Shown here in pieces: positions 30,743 through 39,598 of a stretch of DNA of 64,000 nt. Source of the stretch: Pleomorphomonas sp. T1.2MG-36. GTDB lineage: Bacteria; Pseudomonadota; Alphaproteobacteria; Rhizobiales; Pleomorphomonadaceae. How positions within the stretch are numbered: the first letter of the stretch is position 1; every line of letters starts with the position of its first letter. The notes beneath the pieces are model-generated. The model worked only from the letters and a program-made list of their open reading frames with translations. It was not told where the DNA came from and ran no database searches. The position numbers were made by a program, and so were the translations under genes. The stretch lies in contig NZ_CATNLY010000001.1 in the NCBI RefSeq assembly GCF_950100655.1, positions 930,001 to 994,000 of the forward strand, written 5' to 3'.

Positions 30743-31617
30743 GCCGCGTTCTCGCCATCGATATCGGCGGCACCAACATCCGCGTCGGCATTGCCGACGC
30801 CGATCGCCCCTGCGAGACGGAAGTGGTGGCCAGTGGCGCCGCGCCGTCCGACCTCCGCGCGTTCCGAGCCTTCGTCGATACGCAGATCGAGGCTTACCGC
30901 CCCGACGGTCTGGGGATCGCCATCCCGGGCCTTGCCAACGGCACGCTCTGCCGTTGGGTGCCCAACCTGCCCTATCTCGACGGCCAAGACCTTGCCGCGC
31001 TCTTCCCAGGGCAACCGGTCGCGCTCGGCAACGACGCCCATATGGCCCTAGTCGCCGAAGCCACGGCCGGCGCCGCCGCCGGCCTCTCCGATGCCATACT
31101 GATCGCCATCGGCACCGGCATCGGTTCGGCCGTGCTCTCCGGCGGCCGGGTGCTGCGCGGCAGCGGCGGCAGCGCCGCCTCCTTCGGCTGGGCGTCGGCC
31201 GACCGGGACGACGCAGGCGACGACCGCAGCGGCTGGCTGGAACGCCATGCCGCCGGCCGCGCCCTCGACCGTCTCGCTTGCTCCGTGGGTCTCAAAACGG
31301 GTGCGGAGCTGATTGCCGCCGCCCGGGCCGGGCAAGCCGATGCGCTCAAGCGGCTCGAAGAACCCGCCGCCGCGCTCGGCACCTGCCTTGTCGGCGCCGT
31401 CGCCCTGCTCGACCCCGCCGTGATATTGATCACCGGCGGCGTCGCGTCGGCCTTCGATGTTCTCGCTCCCCTGACTCGCGCCGCCCTGACGCGTCAGTTG
31501 CCGCCGCATCTTCGTTCCATCCCTATCGCCGTCGGTCACTTCGGACCCGGCGCCGTCCTTGCCGGTGCCGCCGTCGCGGCGGCTGGCAGCCCCCTTTGGA
31601 AAATCGACCATGTCTAA
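30739..31617 (+). CDS. ROK-family sugar kinase
   Basis: This 292-residue protein has the ROK/hexokinase-fold phosphate loop AIDIGGTNIRVG (residues 6-17), catalytic Asp99 in ALGNDAH, and GTGIGSAVLSGG as second phosphate motif. The zinc-binding CxCGxxGCxE motif typical of many ROK kinases is missing; that region reads GSGGSAASFGWASAD. It probably phosphorylates the imported sugar (for example GlcNAc) at O6, feeding NagA. It overlaps the upstream permease by four bases and the GntR regulator by eight. Confidence 0.85.
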   Translation: MSRVLAIDIGGTNIRVGIADADRPCETEVVASGAAPSDLRAFRAFVDTQIEAYRPDGLGIAIPGLANGTLCRWVPNLPYLDGQDLAALFPGQPVALGNDAHMALVAEATAGAAAGLSDAILIAIGTGIGSAVLSGGRVLRGSGGSAASFGWASADRDDAGDDRSGWLERHAAGRALDRLACSVGLKTGAELIAAARAGQADALKRLEEPAAALGTCLVGAVALLDPAVILITGGVASAFDVLAPLTRAALTRQLPPHLRSIPIAVGHFGPGAVLAGAAVAAAGSPLWKIDHV

Positions 31618-32356
31618 TCTTGGCCTCGTCACTCTGCCCGACCGCAATCGACCCGAGCCGCTCTGGCATCAGGCCGAACAGGCCTTGCGGGCCCTCATCG
31701 CCAATGGCACCTGGCCGGAAGAGACGCAGCTTCCGAACGAGGAGCGATTGTCGTCGATGCTCGGTGTCAGCCGCATCACCGTCCGGCATGCGCTGAGAAA
31801 CATCGAAGAATCCGGCCTGCTGCGCCGCGAGCATGGCCGTGGGACCTTCGTCCGGTCATCCACGGTCATCGCCGGGGTGCGGGGCCTGACGAGCTTCACG
31901 CAGGAAATGGCCTCGCTCGGCCTGGCCGGCAGCTCGCGCCTTCTGGAAGCCGACACCACCGAGGCCGACGAGACGATCGCCGACGCCCTCGAGATCAAGC
32001 TCGGCGAACCGGTGGTGCGGCTTCGTCGCCTGCGCCTCGGCAACGGGGCACCGATCGGCATCCAGACGGCACACCTGCCGACATCTCTGGTGCCCGGACT
32101 GGTCGAGCTCTCGCCGCAACTCACCTCGCTCTACGAGGCGTTGCGCAGCCGCTACGGCATCCTGCCCAAGGAAGCACGGGAAGCCTACCGCGTCGGCAGC
32201 GTGCTCGAAGGCGACGCCGAGCTTCTGGGCGTCCCGTCCGGCAGTCCCGCCTTTGTCGTCGAGCGCGTCACCTATGACGTCAACGGCCCCTTTGAATTCG
32301 CCGTCTCCACCATGCGCGGCGACCGCTACGAGATCCGGTCCAAACTCTATCTCTAG
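31610..32356 (+). CDS. GntR/HutC-family regulator with UTRA domain
   Basis: This 248-residue regulator has a GntR winged helix (LWHQAEQALRALIANGTWPEETQLPNEERLSSMLGVSRITVRHALRNIEESGLLRREHGRGTFV, about residues 17-80) and a UTRA effector domain (residues ~95-240). In amino-sugar systems such regulators (NagR, DasR) sense GlcN-6-phosphate or GlcNAc-6-phosphate. It starts inside the end of the kinase gene (8-bp overlap) and is followed by the SIS gene after 56 bp, so it is probably the cluster's repressor. Confidence 0.92.
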   Translation: MSNLGLVTLPDRNRPEPLWHQAEQALRALIANGTWPEETQLPNEERLSSMLGVSRITVRHALRNIEESGLLRREHGRGTFVRSSTVIAGVRGLTSFTQEMASLGLAGSSRLLEADTTEADETIADALEIKLGEPVVRLRRLRLGNGAPIGIQTAHLPTSLVPGLVELSPQLTSLYEALRSRYGILPKEAREAYRVGSVLEGDAELLGVPSGSPAFVVERVTYDVNGPFEFAVSTMRGDRYEIRSKLYL

Positions 32357-32412
32357 CACCCCACGGCCGGCACCTGCCGTCCACAACTCAGTACCCCAAG
32401 GAAAGGTCAACC

Positions 32413-33207
32413 ATGTCGAGCCTCTATATCTCCCGCCTGGTCAAAATCGCCGAGGAAACCGCCGCCACCAACGAGCCGGCCTTCGAGGCCGCCGCGACCG
32501 CGCTGTCCACCTCTCTCGCCAAGGAGGGTCTCGTTCACCTGTTCGGTTCCGGCCACTCGGTGCTCCCCTGCCAGGAAACCTTCCCGCGCTACGGCTCCTA
32601 CGTCGGCTTCAACCCGCTGACGGACCCACGCGTGATGTGGCACAACGTGCTCGGCGCTGGCGGCGTTCGCGAACTGCTCTGGCTTGAGCGCACCGAAAAC
32701 TATGCCGAGAAGTTCCTCGACCACCAGCCGCTCAACCCCGGTGACTCCATCGTCATTTTCGGTCACAGCGGCCGCAACTCCTCCGGCATCGACACCGCCC
32801 TTTACGCCAAAAAGCGCGGTCTCACGGTGGTGGCTATCACCGCCAAGCAGAACCTCGACAAGCCGGCGACCCACTCGTCCGGCAAGCGCCTTGCCGACGC
32901 CGCGGACATCGTCATCGACACCGGCGCGCCGATCGAGGACGCCATCGTTCAGGTGAAGGGCTGGTCGCGGCCGGTGTCCGGCTCCTCCACGGTCCTGGCC
33001 ATGATGATGATGCACGAGCTGGTTTCGCGCACCGCCGTCAAGCTTGCCGACAAGGGCATCGAGCTGCCGACCTTCGCCTCACCGACCATCGCCGGCGTCA
33101 CGCTGCTCGACACGGACATCATCTACGGCGTCTACCGCGAGAAGATGCTGAAGGCTCAGGAAAAGCACCTGGACTTCTTCAAGGACCGCATGAGCGGCAA
33201 GGCCTGA
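32413..33207 (+). CDS. SIS-domain sugar-phosphate protein (UPF0309 type)
   Basis: This 264-residue protein has a sugar-isomerase (SIS) fold: phosphate-site HLFGSGHSVLPCQETFPRYGS in the first unit and IFGHSGRNSSGID as the second SIS loop. The C-terminus is helical. UPF0309 proteins sit near amino-sugar genes, but their reaction is unproven. Since no nagB is present in the cluster, a role in isomerising or deaminating an amino-sugar phosphate is plausible but unsupported by direct evidence. It is not MurQ, whose GAGTSGRLG motif is absent. AAGGAAAGG precedes the ATG. Confidence 0.85.
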   Translation: MSSLYISRLVKIAEETAATNEPAFEAAATALSTSLAKEGLVHLFGSGHSVLPCQETFPRYGSYVGFNPLTDPRVMWHNVLGAGGVRELLWLERTENYAEKFLDHQPLNPGDSIVIFGHSGRNSSGIDTALYAKKRGLTVVAITAKQNLDKPATHSSGKRLADAADIVIDTGAPIEDAIVQVKGWSRPVSGSSTVLAMMMMHELVSRTAVKLADKGIELPTFASPTIAGVTLLDTDIIYGVYREKMLKAQEKHLDFFKDRMSGKA

Positions 33208-33227
33208 AGCACTCCAGTGATCGGGTT

Positions 33228-33257
33228 GGAGCGGCCTTGGCGACAAGCGGCCGCTCC
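33228..33257 (+). other. hairpin 1 between SIS and ATPase genes
   Basis: GGAGCGGCC (33228-33236) pairs perfectly with GGCCGCTCC (33249-33257). No T run follows. It lies directly after the SIS stop codon and may stabilise upstream mRNA or attenuate transcription. Confidence 0.6.
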
Positions 33258-33286
33258 AGCAAGTGAATCCAGGATCACGACATGGC

Positions 33287-33309
33287 CCCAGCCGGTTCTG
33301 CCGGCTGGG
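33287..33309 (+). other. hairpin 2 between SIS and ATPase genes
   Basis: CCCAGCCGG (33287-33295) pairs perfectly with CCGGCTGGG (33301-33309) across a TTCTG loop. It is 35 bp before the ATPase start codon and followed by a moderately A-rich stretch. With hairpin 1 it separates the ATPase gene from the rest of the operon. Confidence 0.6.
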
Positions 33310-33343
33310 ACCGTCCAAAACAAGCCAAAGAGCGGGAATGACG

Positions 33344-34423
33344 ATGGCAACTGTCGAACTGAAGGACGTGACCAAGTCCTATGGCGCAGTCGGTGTGATC
33401 CGGGGGATCGATCTTTCAATCGCCGATGGCGAGTTCGTTGTCTTCGTCGGGCCGTCCGGCTGCGGCAAGTCGACGCTTCTGCGGATGATAGCCGGCCTTG
33501 AGGAGATATCCGCCGGCGACATCCTGATCGACGGAACGCGCTGCAATGACGACGCGCCCCGGGAGCGCGGCATTGCCATGGTGTTCCAGTCCTACGCGCT
33601 CTATCCCCACAAGACCGCATACGGCAACATGGCTTTCGGCCTCAAGCTGTCCGGCATGGGAAAGAGCGAGATCGACGTCCGCATCCACGAGGCGGCACGC
33701 ATCCTGAAGATGGAAGAGCTGCTCGAACGCCGCCCCTACCAGCTCTCCGGCGGGCAACGCCAGCGGGTCGCGATCGGCCGTGCCATCGTCCGCCACCCCA
33801 AGGTGTTCCTGTTCGACGAGCCGCTCAGCAACCTCGACGCCGCGCTGCGCGTCTCCATGCGCCGCGAGATCGCCAAGCTGCACAGCCAGTTGGGCTCGAC
33901 CATGATCTACGTGACGCACGACCAGGTGGAAGCCATGACGCTCGCCGACCGGATCGTCGTGCTCAACGGCGGCGTCGTGCAGCAGATCGGCACCCCCATC
34001 GAACTCTACGAGCGCCCGCGCAATCTGTTCGTCGCCGGCTTCATCGGGTCGCCGAAGATGAACTTCATCGAGGGCGAGATCGCGGCCGTCGAAACGGACT
34101 ATGCGCTGTTTTCGAGCCCCGACACCGGCGACGTCAAGGTTCCGGTGGTTGCAACGGCATCGACACGGATGGGCTCGCGAGCGACGCTGGGATTCCGGCC
34201 CGAACACCTTGCGGTGGATGACGGGGAGTTCAGGATTTCCGCGACCGTCCGCCTGGTCGAACGGCTGGGCGACCAATCGTTCCTCGAGCTCGAAACGGCC
34301 TCCGGCCATCTCGTGGTCGCCCGGGTGGACGCCGCGCACCCCGCCAGCCTCGGATCCCGGTTGACGCTCGGCTGCGACGCCTCTCGTCTCAGACTGTTCG
34401 ACGACGAGGGATTGGCCCTGTAG
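33344..34423 (+). CDS. sugar ABC transporter ATP-binding protein (UgpC/MalK type)
   Basis: This 359-residue ATPase has Walker A GPSGCGKST, Q-loop FQSYALYPHK, signature LSGGQRQRVAIGRA, Walker B VFLFDEPLSNLDA and switch His in VTHDQ. The C-terminal OB-fold regulatory domain (residues ~240-355, GSPKMNFIEG and GFRPEHL) marks the MalK/UgpC group. It energises the importer encoded at 27.6-30.7 kb. Two close ATGs exist (33338, 33344); the second gives MATVELKDVTKSYG. Two hairpins upstream suggest separate tuning of its expression. Confidence 0.94.
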   Translation: MATVELKDVTKSYGAVGVIRGIDLSIADGEFVVFVGPSGCGKSTLLRMIAGLEEISAGDILIDGTRCNDDAPRERGIAMVFQSYALYPHKTAYGNMAFGLKLSGMGKSEIDVRIHEAARILKMEELLERRPYQLSGGQRQRVAIGRAIVRHPKVFLFDEPLSNLDAALRVSMRREIAKLHSQLGSTMIYVTHDQVEAMTLADRIVVLNGGVVQQIGTPIELYERPRNLFVAGFIGSPKMNFIEGEIAAVETDYALFSSPDTGDVKVPVVATASTRMGSRATLGFRPEHLAVDDGEFRISATVRLVERLGDQSFLELETASGHLVVARVDAAHPASLGSRLTLGCDASRLRLFDDEGLAL

Positions 34424-34685
34424 CCCACCGATGTCGAACCGCGCGACGGAGCGCGCCCCTCAGAAAGCCCGGAAAATGCGACGACGCGCGACCTCGGAAA
34501 GGCGTGCGCGCGAGACTCCCCTTTGAAAGATCAGGGCGATTTCCGCTTTTTGCCGGATGTTGCGTCTTCCCTCTTTCGCAAGACGGCCCTCTTGTCGTAT
34601 AGAGTTCGGCTCGGAGATCCATCACTCGCCGCCGACGTGCGTGCCCGCTCCGTGGCCTAGTCGTGCGGCCACATTCGGAGGCATG
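34424..34685 (+). other. non-coding interval before psuG
   Basis: About 260 bp without a convincing gene. Promoter elements for psuG should lie here, but none stands out. It has several GCGCG-rich short repeats and no perfect dyad that I could identify. Confidence 0.4.
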
Positions 34686-35597
34686 ATGGCATCCCTGCCA
34701 CTCGTCTATTCGCCTGAAGTCGAAGCTGCGATCGCATCCGGCAAGCCGGTCGTCGCGCTCGAGTCCACCATCATCACCCACGGCATGCCCTATCCGGACA
34801 ACGTGGAGACGGCGCGCGCCGTTGAGGCCGAGATCCGCAGCCGCGGCGCCACGCCGGCCACCATTGCCGTTCTGGATGGCAAGATCCGCATCGGCCTCGA
34901 CGCCGAAACGCTCGACAAGCTGGGCAGCATGACCGGCGTCATGAAGCTGTCCCGCGCCGACCTAGCCTTCGCGATCTCCACCGGCCGTCCCGGTTCGACC
35001 ACCGTCGCCGCCACGATGATCTGCGCCCAGTTGGCCGGCATCGAGGTGTTCGGCACCGGCGGCATCGGCGGCGTCCACCAGGGCGCCGAGGAGAGCTTCG
35101 ACATCTCCGCCGACCTCGAGGAACTCGGCCGCACGTCGGTGATCGTCGTCGCTGCCGGCGCAAAGGCCATCCTCGACCTGCCGAAGACGCTGGAAGTTCT
35201 TGAAACCAAGGGCGTTCCGGTGGTCGGCTATGGCACCGACGAGTTCCCGGCCTTCTGGTCGCGCGGCTCGGGCCTCAAGGCTCCGCTCCGGCTCGACTCG
35301 GCCGCCGAGATCGCCGCCTTCCAGAAGGCGCGCAAACTGATCGGCATCGACGGCGGCATGCTGATCGCCAACCCGGTGCCGGAGACCGACGAGATCCCGG
35401 CCGTTCGCATGCAGGGCTTCATCGCCGCGTCCCTGGCCTCGGCCAAGGCAGCCGGCATAGCCGCCAAGGAAGTGACGCCCTACCTGCTCGCCGACATGTT
35501 CGAGCGCACCGCCGGTTCGTCGCTCAAGACCAACATCGCTCTGGTCATGAACAACGTCCGCCTCGCCGCCGACATCGCCAAGGCGCTGAAGAGCTGA
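34686..35597 (+). CDS. psuG: pseudouridine-5'-phosphate glycosidase
   Basis: This 303-residue PsuG reversibly cleaves pseudouridine-5'-phosphate to uracil and ribose-5-phosphate, in RNA turnover. Motifs: VVALESTIITHGMPYPDNVETA, KLSRADLAFAISTGRPGSTTVAATM, FGTGGIGGVHQGAEESFDISADLEEL, and GYGTDEFPAFWSRGSG. Two adjacent ATGs exist; the second (34686) is better spaced from GGAGG. Its usual partner kinase is not adjacent; the PfkB gene at 25.4 kb is a candidate, separated by the amino-sugar genes. Confidence 0.95.
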   Translation: MASLPLVYSPEVEAAIASGKPVVALESTIITHGMPYPDNVETARAVEAEIRSRGATPATIAVLDGKIRIGLDAETLDKLGSMTGVMKLSRADLAFAISTGRPGSTTVAATMICAQLAGIEVFGTGGIGGVHQGAEESFDISADLEELGRTSVIVVAAGAKAILDLPKTLEVLETKGVPVVGYGTDEFPAFWSRGSGLKAPLRLDSAAEIAAFQKARKLIGIDGGMLIANPVPETDEIPAVRMQGFIAASLASAKAAGIAAKEVTPYLLADMFERTAGSSLKTNIALVMNNVRLAADIAKALKS

Positions 35598-35610
35598 CCT
35601 TTGGACGCGC

Positions 35611-35707
35611 CATTCGATCTGATTGAATCAGATCGGCGCTACAAGCTCTTGTTTGTGAAGCATCATCTTGTCGATCCTCGTTTCACTCCGGTCGGATGAT
35701 GCTCTAG
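35611..35707. repeat. Rhizobiales-type intergenic palindromic element
   Basis: Two nested palindromes occur after psuG. The first is CGATCTGATT-G-AATCAGATCG (35615-35635), with 10-bp arms. The second is GCATCATC (35660-35667) with GATGATGC (35695-35702), ending in TCTAG. Sequences of this style (GATCTGATT...AATCAGATC and gcatgatgc...tctag) are recurrent intergenic mosaics in Rhizobiales genomes, from general knowledge. It separates psuG from convergent cckA and could also act as a terminator. Confidence 0.6.
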
Positions 35708-35780
35708 GAAACGCTTCGGGGCTGGTTCGCCCAGCCCCGGAGACACTGCATCGTCAAGATCAGGCGGAGCCCCGCCTGGA

Positions 35781-38324
35781 TTACTCGGCCAGCGTTTCCT
35801 TCACCGTCGTCGCCAACTGCTTCAGCGAGAACGGCTTGGGCAGGAAGTTGAACTGCTCGTTTTCCGGCAGGTTCTTCTTGAAGGCGTCCTCGGCATAGCC
35901 CGACACGAAGATGATCTTGAGATCGGGCTGGGTCTTGCGCAGCTCCCGGAGCAGGGACGGCCCGTCCATCTCCGGCATCACCACGTCGGACACCACCAGA
36001 TCGATCTTGCCGCCGACGTCGGCCATCACCTCCAGCGCCTCGGCGCCGGTCGACGCCTCGTGCACGGTGTAGCCGCGCGAGGCCAGCGCGCGAGCGGCGA
36101 AGGCGCGCACCGCCTCCTCGTCCTCGACCAGCAGGATCGTCGCGCTGCCGGTGAGATCGGCGATCGGCGTCGCTTCGACGTTCTTCTTCGGCACCGCATC
36201 GGCCGGCGCCTCGTGGCGCGGCAGGAAGATGTGGAAGGTGGTGCCGACGCCCACTTCCGACACCGGATAGATGTAGCCGCCTGTCTGCTTGACGATGCCG
36301 TAGACGGTGGAGAGGCCAAGGCCGGTGCCCTTGCCCACTTCCTTGGTCGAGAAGAACGGATCGAAGATCTTTTCCATGATCTCCGGCGTCATGCCCGAGC
36401 CGTTGTCTTCCACCTCGATGTGCACGTAGTCGGCAGCCGGCATGCCCTTGAAGGGATAGGACCGGGCGCACTCGTCGGCCGTGACGTTGGAGGTGCGGAT
36501 CTCCAGTTTGCCGGCCCTGGTCATGGCGTCGCGGGCGTTGACCGCGAGGTTGATGACCACCTGCTCGAACTGGTTGAGGTCGGCCATCACCGGCCACACG
36601 TCGCGGCCGTTGTTGACCTTGAGCTGCACCTTCTCGCCGAGCAGGCGGCTCAGCAGGTTCGACAGCTCGGCCAGGACGTCGGACAGCACGAGCACCTGCG
36701 GCCGGAGAGTCTGTCGGCGCGAGAAGGCCAGGAGCTGCCGGACGAGACCGGCGGCGCGGTTGGCGTTCTGCTTGATGTTCATGATGTCCTGGAAGGACGG
36801 ATCGGTGGGGCGGTGGTTGTTGAGCAACAGATCGGAGAAGCCGATGATGGCGGTCAGCACGTTGTTGAAGTCGTGCGCCACGCCGCCGGCCAGCTGACCG
36901 ACCGCCTGCATCTTCTGGCCTTGCGCGAACTGCGCCTCCAGCGCCCGCTGCTCGGTGGTCTCCAGCGCATAGACGATGGCCACCTCGCCGTCGCCGGCGC
37001 CCTCCTCGACCGTCGACACGTAGAAGCGGGCGGAGCGCTCGCCCTCGCCGGCCAGCGACACGTCGATGCCCGAGATGTTGCCCTGCCCGTTCACGGCCGA
37101 AACGATCGCCTCGGAAATCGCCTTGCGGTCGCGTTCGGCGATGACATCAGTCAGGCGGCCGCGTGGCGCCGACGGATCCGGCCGGACCGAAGACCCAAAC
37201 AGGCGCATGAACGGCGCGTTGTTGCGGCCGATGCGGCCTTCCTTGTCGATGGAGGCGATGGCGGCCGGCGTGTTGTTGAAGAAGCGGGTGAAGCGCACCT
37301 CGGCGGCACGCAAAGATTCCGACACGTCCTCGCCGGGCGACCGGTTCAGCACCAGCGTGCGGCTGTCGCCCACCGCGCCGTCGCTGCCCACCGGCACGCG
37401 GTGGATGATGCGGACCGGCAGGATCTGGCCGTTGCGCTTGACCATGTCGAGGTCGACGATGCCCGTCTTCACCTCGCCGGAGGCGCCGCGAATGCCGTCG
37501 AGCAGAGCCACGCCGTCGCCGACGACGATTTCCTTGAGCTGCATGGCGCCCGCCTCGAACTCGGTGAGGTCGTAGCCGAGCCAGTCGGTCAGCGTGGCGT
37601 TCATGTAGACGACGCGGCCGAGCGCGTTGGCCGACAGGAAGCCCGCCGGCGCGTGGTCGAGGAAGTTCACCGCCCGCTGCAGCGCCTGGAAGCTGTTCTC
37701 CTGCTCGTCGCGGTCGCGCGTGATGTCGGCCACCTGCCAGACATTGAGCGGTTGGGACAGGCCGTTGAGCGGCCGCACGCGGATGCGGTACCAGCGGGCC
37801 GGGCCATCGATGCGGCCGAGCGGATGGGCGACGCGCAGTTCCTCCATCGCCCGCCGCCCCTCTCGCGAGGCCTGGGCCAGACGGAAGATCACGTCGGCGG
37901 TGTCGGGATCGCCCGAGAACACCCGCTCGACGGTGCGGACGTCGATGGCCGATTCGGCGCGGATCAGCCGGCCATAGGTGGCGTTGGCATAGACGATGCG
38001 GCCGTCGCCGTCGGTGACGCAGACGCCGTCGGTCATGGTGTCGAGGAAGCGCTTGGCGAGCTGCACCTGCCCGTCGTTGCGCGAGGAGAGGCGCACGAGG
38101 CCGATGGCGATGGCGAACAGCGAGAAGACGCCGATCACCGCCAAGAGCCCGAGAAGGCCCAGCACGTAGGGTTCGGCCGCCGCCCGGTCGAGCACCGCGA
38201 ACACCGCCGCGGCGGCCACCAGCGCCAGCGCCAGCGCGATCACCAGCCCAACGTTGCCGCCGCGCTCGGAACGGTCGACGATCGGCGTTTCGACGGAAGG
38301 TGCCGACGACTCGGTTTCGTTCAT
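35781..38324 (-). CDS. cckA: hybrid histidine kinase CckA
   Basis: This is an 847-residue membrane hybrid kinase. Two transmembrane helices (~25-45, 53-75) are followed by PAS domains (~90-200, ~215-330, ~340-455), an HisKA domain with phospho-acceptor His484 ([16 protein letters not shown]), a HATPase domain with NARDA, DNGSGM and GTGLGLSTV, and a C-terminal receiver with Asp780 ([13 protein letters not shown]). The layout is that of CckA, which phosphorylates CtrA and CpdR via ChpT to control the cell cycle and flagellar genes. It lies downstream of flhB on the same strand (187-bp gap). Confidence 0.93.
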   Translation of the reverse strand: MNETESSAPSVETPIVDRSERGGNVGLVIALALALVAAAAVFAVLDRAAAEPYVLGLLGLLAVIGVFSLFAIAIGLVRLSSRNDGQVQLAKRFLDTMTDGVCVTDGDGRIVYANATYGRLIRAESAIDVRTVERVFSGDPDTADVIFRLAQASREGRRAMEELRVAHPLGRIDGPARWYRIRVRPLNGLSQPLNVWQVADITRDRDEQENSFQALQRAVNFLDHAPAGFLSANALGRVVYMNATLTDWLGYDLTEFEAGAMQLKEIVVGDGVALLDGIRGASGEVKTGIVDLDMVKRNGQILPVRIIHRVPVGSDGAVGDSRTLVLNRSPGEDVSESLRAAEVRFTRFFNNTPAAIASIDKEGRIGRNNAPFMRLFGSSVRPDPSAPRGRLTDVIAERDRKAISEAIVSAVNGQGNISGIDVSLAGEGERSARFYVSTVEEGAGDGEVAIVYALETTEQRALEAQFAQGQKMQAVGQLAGGVAHDFNNVLTAIIGFSDLLLNNHRPTDPSFQDIMNIKQNANRAAGLVRQLLAFSRRQTLRPQVLVLSDVLAELSNLLSRLLGEKVQLKVNNGRDVWPVMADLNQFEQVVINLAVNARDAMTRAGKLEIRTSNVTADECARSYPFKGMPAADYVHIEVEDNGSGMTPEIMEKIFDPFFSTKEVGKGTGLGLSTVYGIVKQTGGYIYPVSEVGVGTTFHIFLPRHEAPADAVPKKNVEATPIADLTGSATILLVEDEEAVRAFAARALASRGYTVHEASTGAEALEVMADVGGKIDLVVSDVVMPEMDGPSLLRELRKTQPDLKIIFVSGYAEDAFKKNLPENEQFNFLPKPFSLKQLATTVKETLAE

Positions 38325-38511
38325 GCTGCTCTTGCCCTGCCCGCCTGCCAGTACCGCGCCGAATGGGTCGCCGCGACCGCCGGGAATCGTCTGTTCACGC
38401 CATGATCTTTAGCAATCGCCCGTGACGAGGCAAACGCCGACTTGCGCCTTTTCGCCAATCCGGGCCGATGATACCAGCTTTTGAGGCCCACCCGCGCCAC
38501 GCTTGCCACCA

Positions 38512-39588
38512 TCAGGACCGCCAACTCGGCTTCTTCTTGAGATTCAGCACGTAACCCACCACCTGCGCCACGGCCTTGTAATGCTGCTCGGGGATGGCCT
38601 CGTCGAGGTCGACGCTGGCGTAGAGCGCGCGGGCGAGCGGCGGGTTCTCGACGATCGGCACCTCGGCCGTCTTCGCCATCTCGCGGATGCGCAGCGCCAC
38701 CTCGTCGACGCCCTTGGCGACGCAGATCGGCGCCGGTGTCGTGTCGTCATACTTGAGCGCCACGGCATAGTGCGTCGGGTTGGTGACGACCACCGTCGCG
38801 TCCGGCACCTTCTGCATCATGCGCTGCCGCGCCCGCTGCATGCGCAACGAGCGGATGCGACCCTTGATGTGCGGATCGCCTTCGGTCTGCTTGTGCTCGT
38901 CCTTGACCTCCTGCAACGACATGCGCTGGCGATGCATGTAGCGGTAGCGCGACCAGAAATAGTCGGCGGCGGCGATCAGGAACATCAGCGCCAGCATGAA
39001 GCCGAGCATGCGGAGCGCCAGCGATTTCGCCACCGACAGCGTGCGGGCGATGTCGATGGTAACGAGCGCGTCGAGCCGATCGCGCTCCGGCCACAGCACC
39101 ATGGTCATCACCGTGCCGAGCACCGCCACCTTAAGAAGGCCCTTGACGAAGTTGGCGAGACTCTCCGGCGAGAACATCCGTTTCAGACCGCCGAGCGGCG
39201 ACACCTTGTCGAGCCGTGGCTCCAGCGATTTCCACGAGACGACCATGCGATGCTGGGCGAGATTGCCGATGATGCCGCCGAGCGCCATCAGCACCAGCGG
39301 AAAGGCCAGTGCCAGCAGAAAGCCGCCGACGATCGCAAGATAGAGCCGGCGGAGACCGCCGCCGTCGACCGCAATCTCGGCGGCATGCTCGATCAGCCCG
39401 CGCAAGGGCGACAGCAGCGCGCCGGTCATCGCGGTTCCGGTGAGCCCGATGACGGCGGTCACGGCGACGAGCCCGAAGAACGTGCCCACCTCCGTGCTCT
39501 TGATGACGTCGCCCTGCTCGTGCGCCTGCTCGAGTTTTCGTTGTGTTGGTTCTTCTGTTTTGTCGCTGTCGTCGTCCGAACCGGCCAT
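38512..39588 (-). CDS. flhB: flagellar export protein FlhB
   Basis: This 358-residue inner-membrane subunit of the type III flagellar export gate has four hydrophobic helices between residues ~35 and 210, followed by a cytoplasmic domain with the self-cleaving NPTH motif (Asn270-Pro-Thr-His273) that switches export from hook to filament substrates. The N-terminus DKTEEPTQRKLEQAHEQGDV is typical. The upstream gene is fliR; the gap is 10 bp. Confidence 0.96.
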   Translation of the reverse strand: MAGSDDDSDKTEEPTQRKLEQAHEQGDVIKSTEVGTFFGLVAVTAVIGLTGTAMTGALLSPLRGLIEHAAEIAVDGGGLRRLYLAIVGGFLLALAFPLVLMALGGIIGNLAQHRMVVSWKSLEPRLDKVSPLGGLKRMFSPESLANFVKGLLKVAVLGTVMTMVLWPERDRLDALVTIDIARTLSVAKSLALRMLGFMLALMFLIAAADYFWSRYRYMHRQRMSLQEVKDEHKQTEGDPHIKGRIRSLRMQRARQRMMQKVPDATVVVTNPTHYAVALKYDDTTPAPICVAKGVDEVALRIREMAKTAEVPIVENPPLARALYASVDLDEAIPEQHYKAVAQVVGYVLNLKKKPSWRS

Positions 39589-39598
39589 GGCGCTGCCC

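Noticed and set aside
36060..38405. A 781-codon plus-strand frame opposite cckA
   Set aside because: No motif, no ribosome site, and it mirrors the reading phase of cckA.
38321..38524. A 67-residue minus-strand frame between cckA and flhB
   Set aside because: It overlaps the flhB end, has no ribosome site and a random basic composition.
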